A DNA stretch of 64,000 nt from Citrobacter enshiensis (GTDB lineage: Bacteria > Pseudomonadota > Gammaproteobacteria > Enterobacterales > Enterobacteriaceae). The notes beneath the pieces are model-generated. The model saw nothing but the letters and a program-made list of their open reading frames with translations. It made no database searches and had not been told where the DNA came from. Shown in pieces: positions 63,552 to 64,000 of the stretch (within the stretch, counting starts at the first letter, position 1; each line of letters begins with the position of its first letter). The stretch lies in assembly GCF_029338175.1 (NCBI RefSeq), contig NZ_CP119862.1, positions 2,480,001 through 2,544,000 on the forward strand, written 5' to 3'. Position numbers and translations under genes: made by a program.

Positions 63552-64000
63552 ATGGGAAGTGGATGGCATGAATGGCCGTTAGTGCTGTTTACAGTACTCG
63601 GGCAATGCGTCGTCGGCGCATTGATTGTGAGTGGACTGGGTTGGTTCGCTGTCAAAGATGATACAGCAGGCAGGCAGCGGATTGTCCGCAGCATGTTCTT
63701 TCTCTGGGTCATCATGGGCGTCGGTTTTCTGGCCTCAGTCATGCACCTGGGTTCACCGCTGCGAGCATTGAATTCGTTTGGTCGTGTAGGCACATCAGCG
63801 TTAAGCAATGAAATTGCTTCTGGTGCACTCTTTTTCGCGGTAGGCGGATTCTGGTGGCTGGTGGCAATTTTCGGTAAAATGCCGGAAGCCATGAGTAAAC
63901 TGTGGTTAATCGTCAGCATGGTGCTGGGTGTGGTGTTTGTCTGGGCGATGACTCGCGTCTACCAGATAGATACGGTGCCCACCTGGTATACTGGTTATAC
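63552..64000 (+). CDS. ynfH: Membrane anchor subunit YnfH, N-terminal part (cut by window end)
   Basis: The first 149 codons of a DmsC-type quinol-oxidising anchor, MGSGWHEWPLVLFTVLGQCV, with four hydrophobic helices visible (RSMFFLWVIMGVGFLASVMH and SKLWLIVSMVLGVVFVWAMT among them). It follows ynfG by 1 nt, with AAGGAGG before the ATG, so it is co-translated. The remaining half is beyond the window. Confidence 0.92.
   Translation, partial: MGSGWHEWPLVLFTVLGQCVVGALIVSGLGWFAVKDDTAGRQRIVRSMFFLWVIMGVGFLASVMHLGSPLRALNSFGRVGTSALSNEIASGALFFAVGGFWWLVAIFGKMPEAMSKLWLIVSMVLGVVFVWAMTRVYQIDTVPTWYTGY

Noticed and set aside
1..64000. CRISPR array, tRNA or rRNA genes
   Set aside because: No regularly spaced direct repeats, no cloverleaf-type sequence and no rRNA segment were recognised.

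Overview
The window is chromosomal DNA from an enterobacterium close to Escherichia and Salmonella, most likely Citrobacter or a near relative. Its backbone follows the E. coli K-12 gene order from maeA to ynfH in the same orientation, and most shared proteins have E. coli lengths. The blocks between backbone genes differ from K-12. No rRNA, tRNA, CRISPR array or intact insertion sequence was found.

This is the replication terminus. A dif-like site (27 of 28 positions match the E. coli dif that I recall) lies at 23828-23855. The FtsK-orienting octamers found beside it point towards it from both sides. A Tus-binding Ter core at 29040-29058 sits between yneE and uxaB, where E. coli keeps TerC, and is oriented to stop forks that come from the left.

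Layout. 1-1341: maeA (partial), sra, osmC. 1399-8147: a 3-hydroxybutyrate/acetoacetate catabolic island (dehydrogenase, GntP-type permease, 3-hydroxyacyl-CoA dehydrogenase-like protein, thiolase, two-subunit CoA-transferase, divergent LysR regulator). 8161-15072: the D-Ala-D-Ala uptake operon ddpXABCDF, headed by an RpiR-type regulator behind a probable sigma-54 promoter. 15477-21933: an HdeB-like protein, a dCache chemoreceptor, a HipBA-like pair, and a RidA/hydroxyaspartate-dehydratase/YheO-like cassette. 22004-28878: digH, a VF530-type protein, dif, a decayed transposase, orphan immunity-like genes, an unknown secreted protein, an M14 peptidase, a GFA-family protein and yneE. 29112-41381: backbone genes uxaB, a GNAT gene, yneG, glsB, sad, ptrR, sotB, marC/marRAB, eamA, ydeE, mgtS, then a candidate MgrR sRNA and dgcZ. 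43064-46750: an accessory block with an AraC/MFS pair, an aminoglycoside-kinase remnant, an unknown hydrophobic protein and a holin-like scrap. 46748-64000: dcp, ydfG, rspR, ydfZ, ydfI, a GPH transporter, a second uxaC, rspA, ynfA, ynfB, speG, ynfC, a cupin gene, ynfD and ynfFGH (ynfH cut by the window end).

Functional links. RspA, UxaC and YdfI together with the GPH transporter form a complete predicted route from glucuronate to 2-keto-3-deoxygluconate. They stand where K-12 has rspA, rspB, ydfJ and ydfI. The bdh/sco/ato island should convert D-3-hydroxybutyrate to two acetyl-CoA. The ddp operon recovers D-Ala-D-Ala and looks nitrogen-controlled. The RidA-like protein probably removes reactive enamines made by the neighbouring hydroxyaspartate dehydratase.
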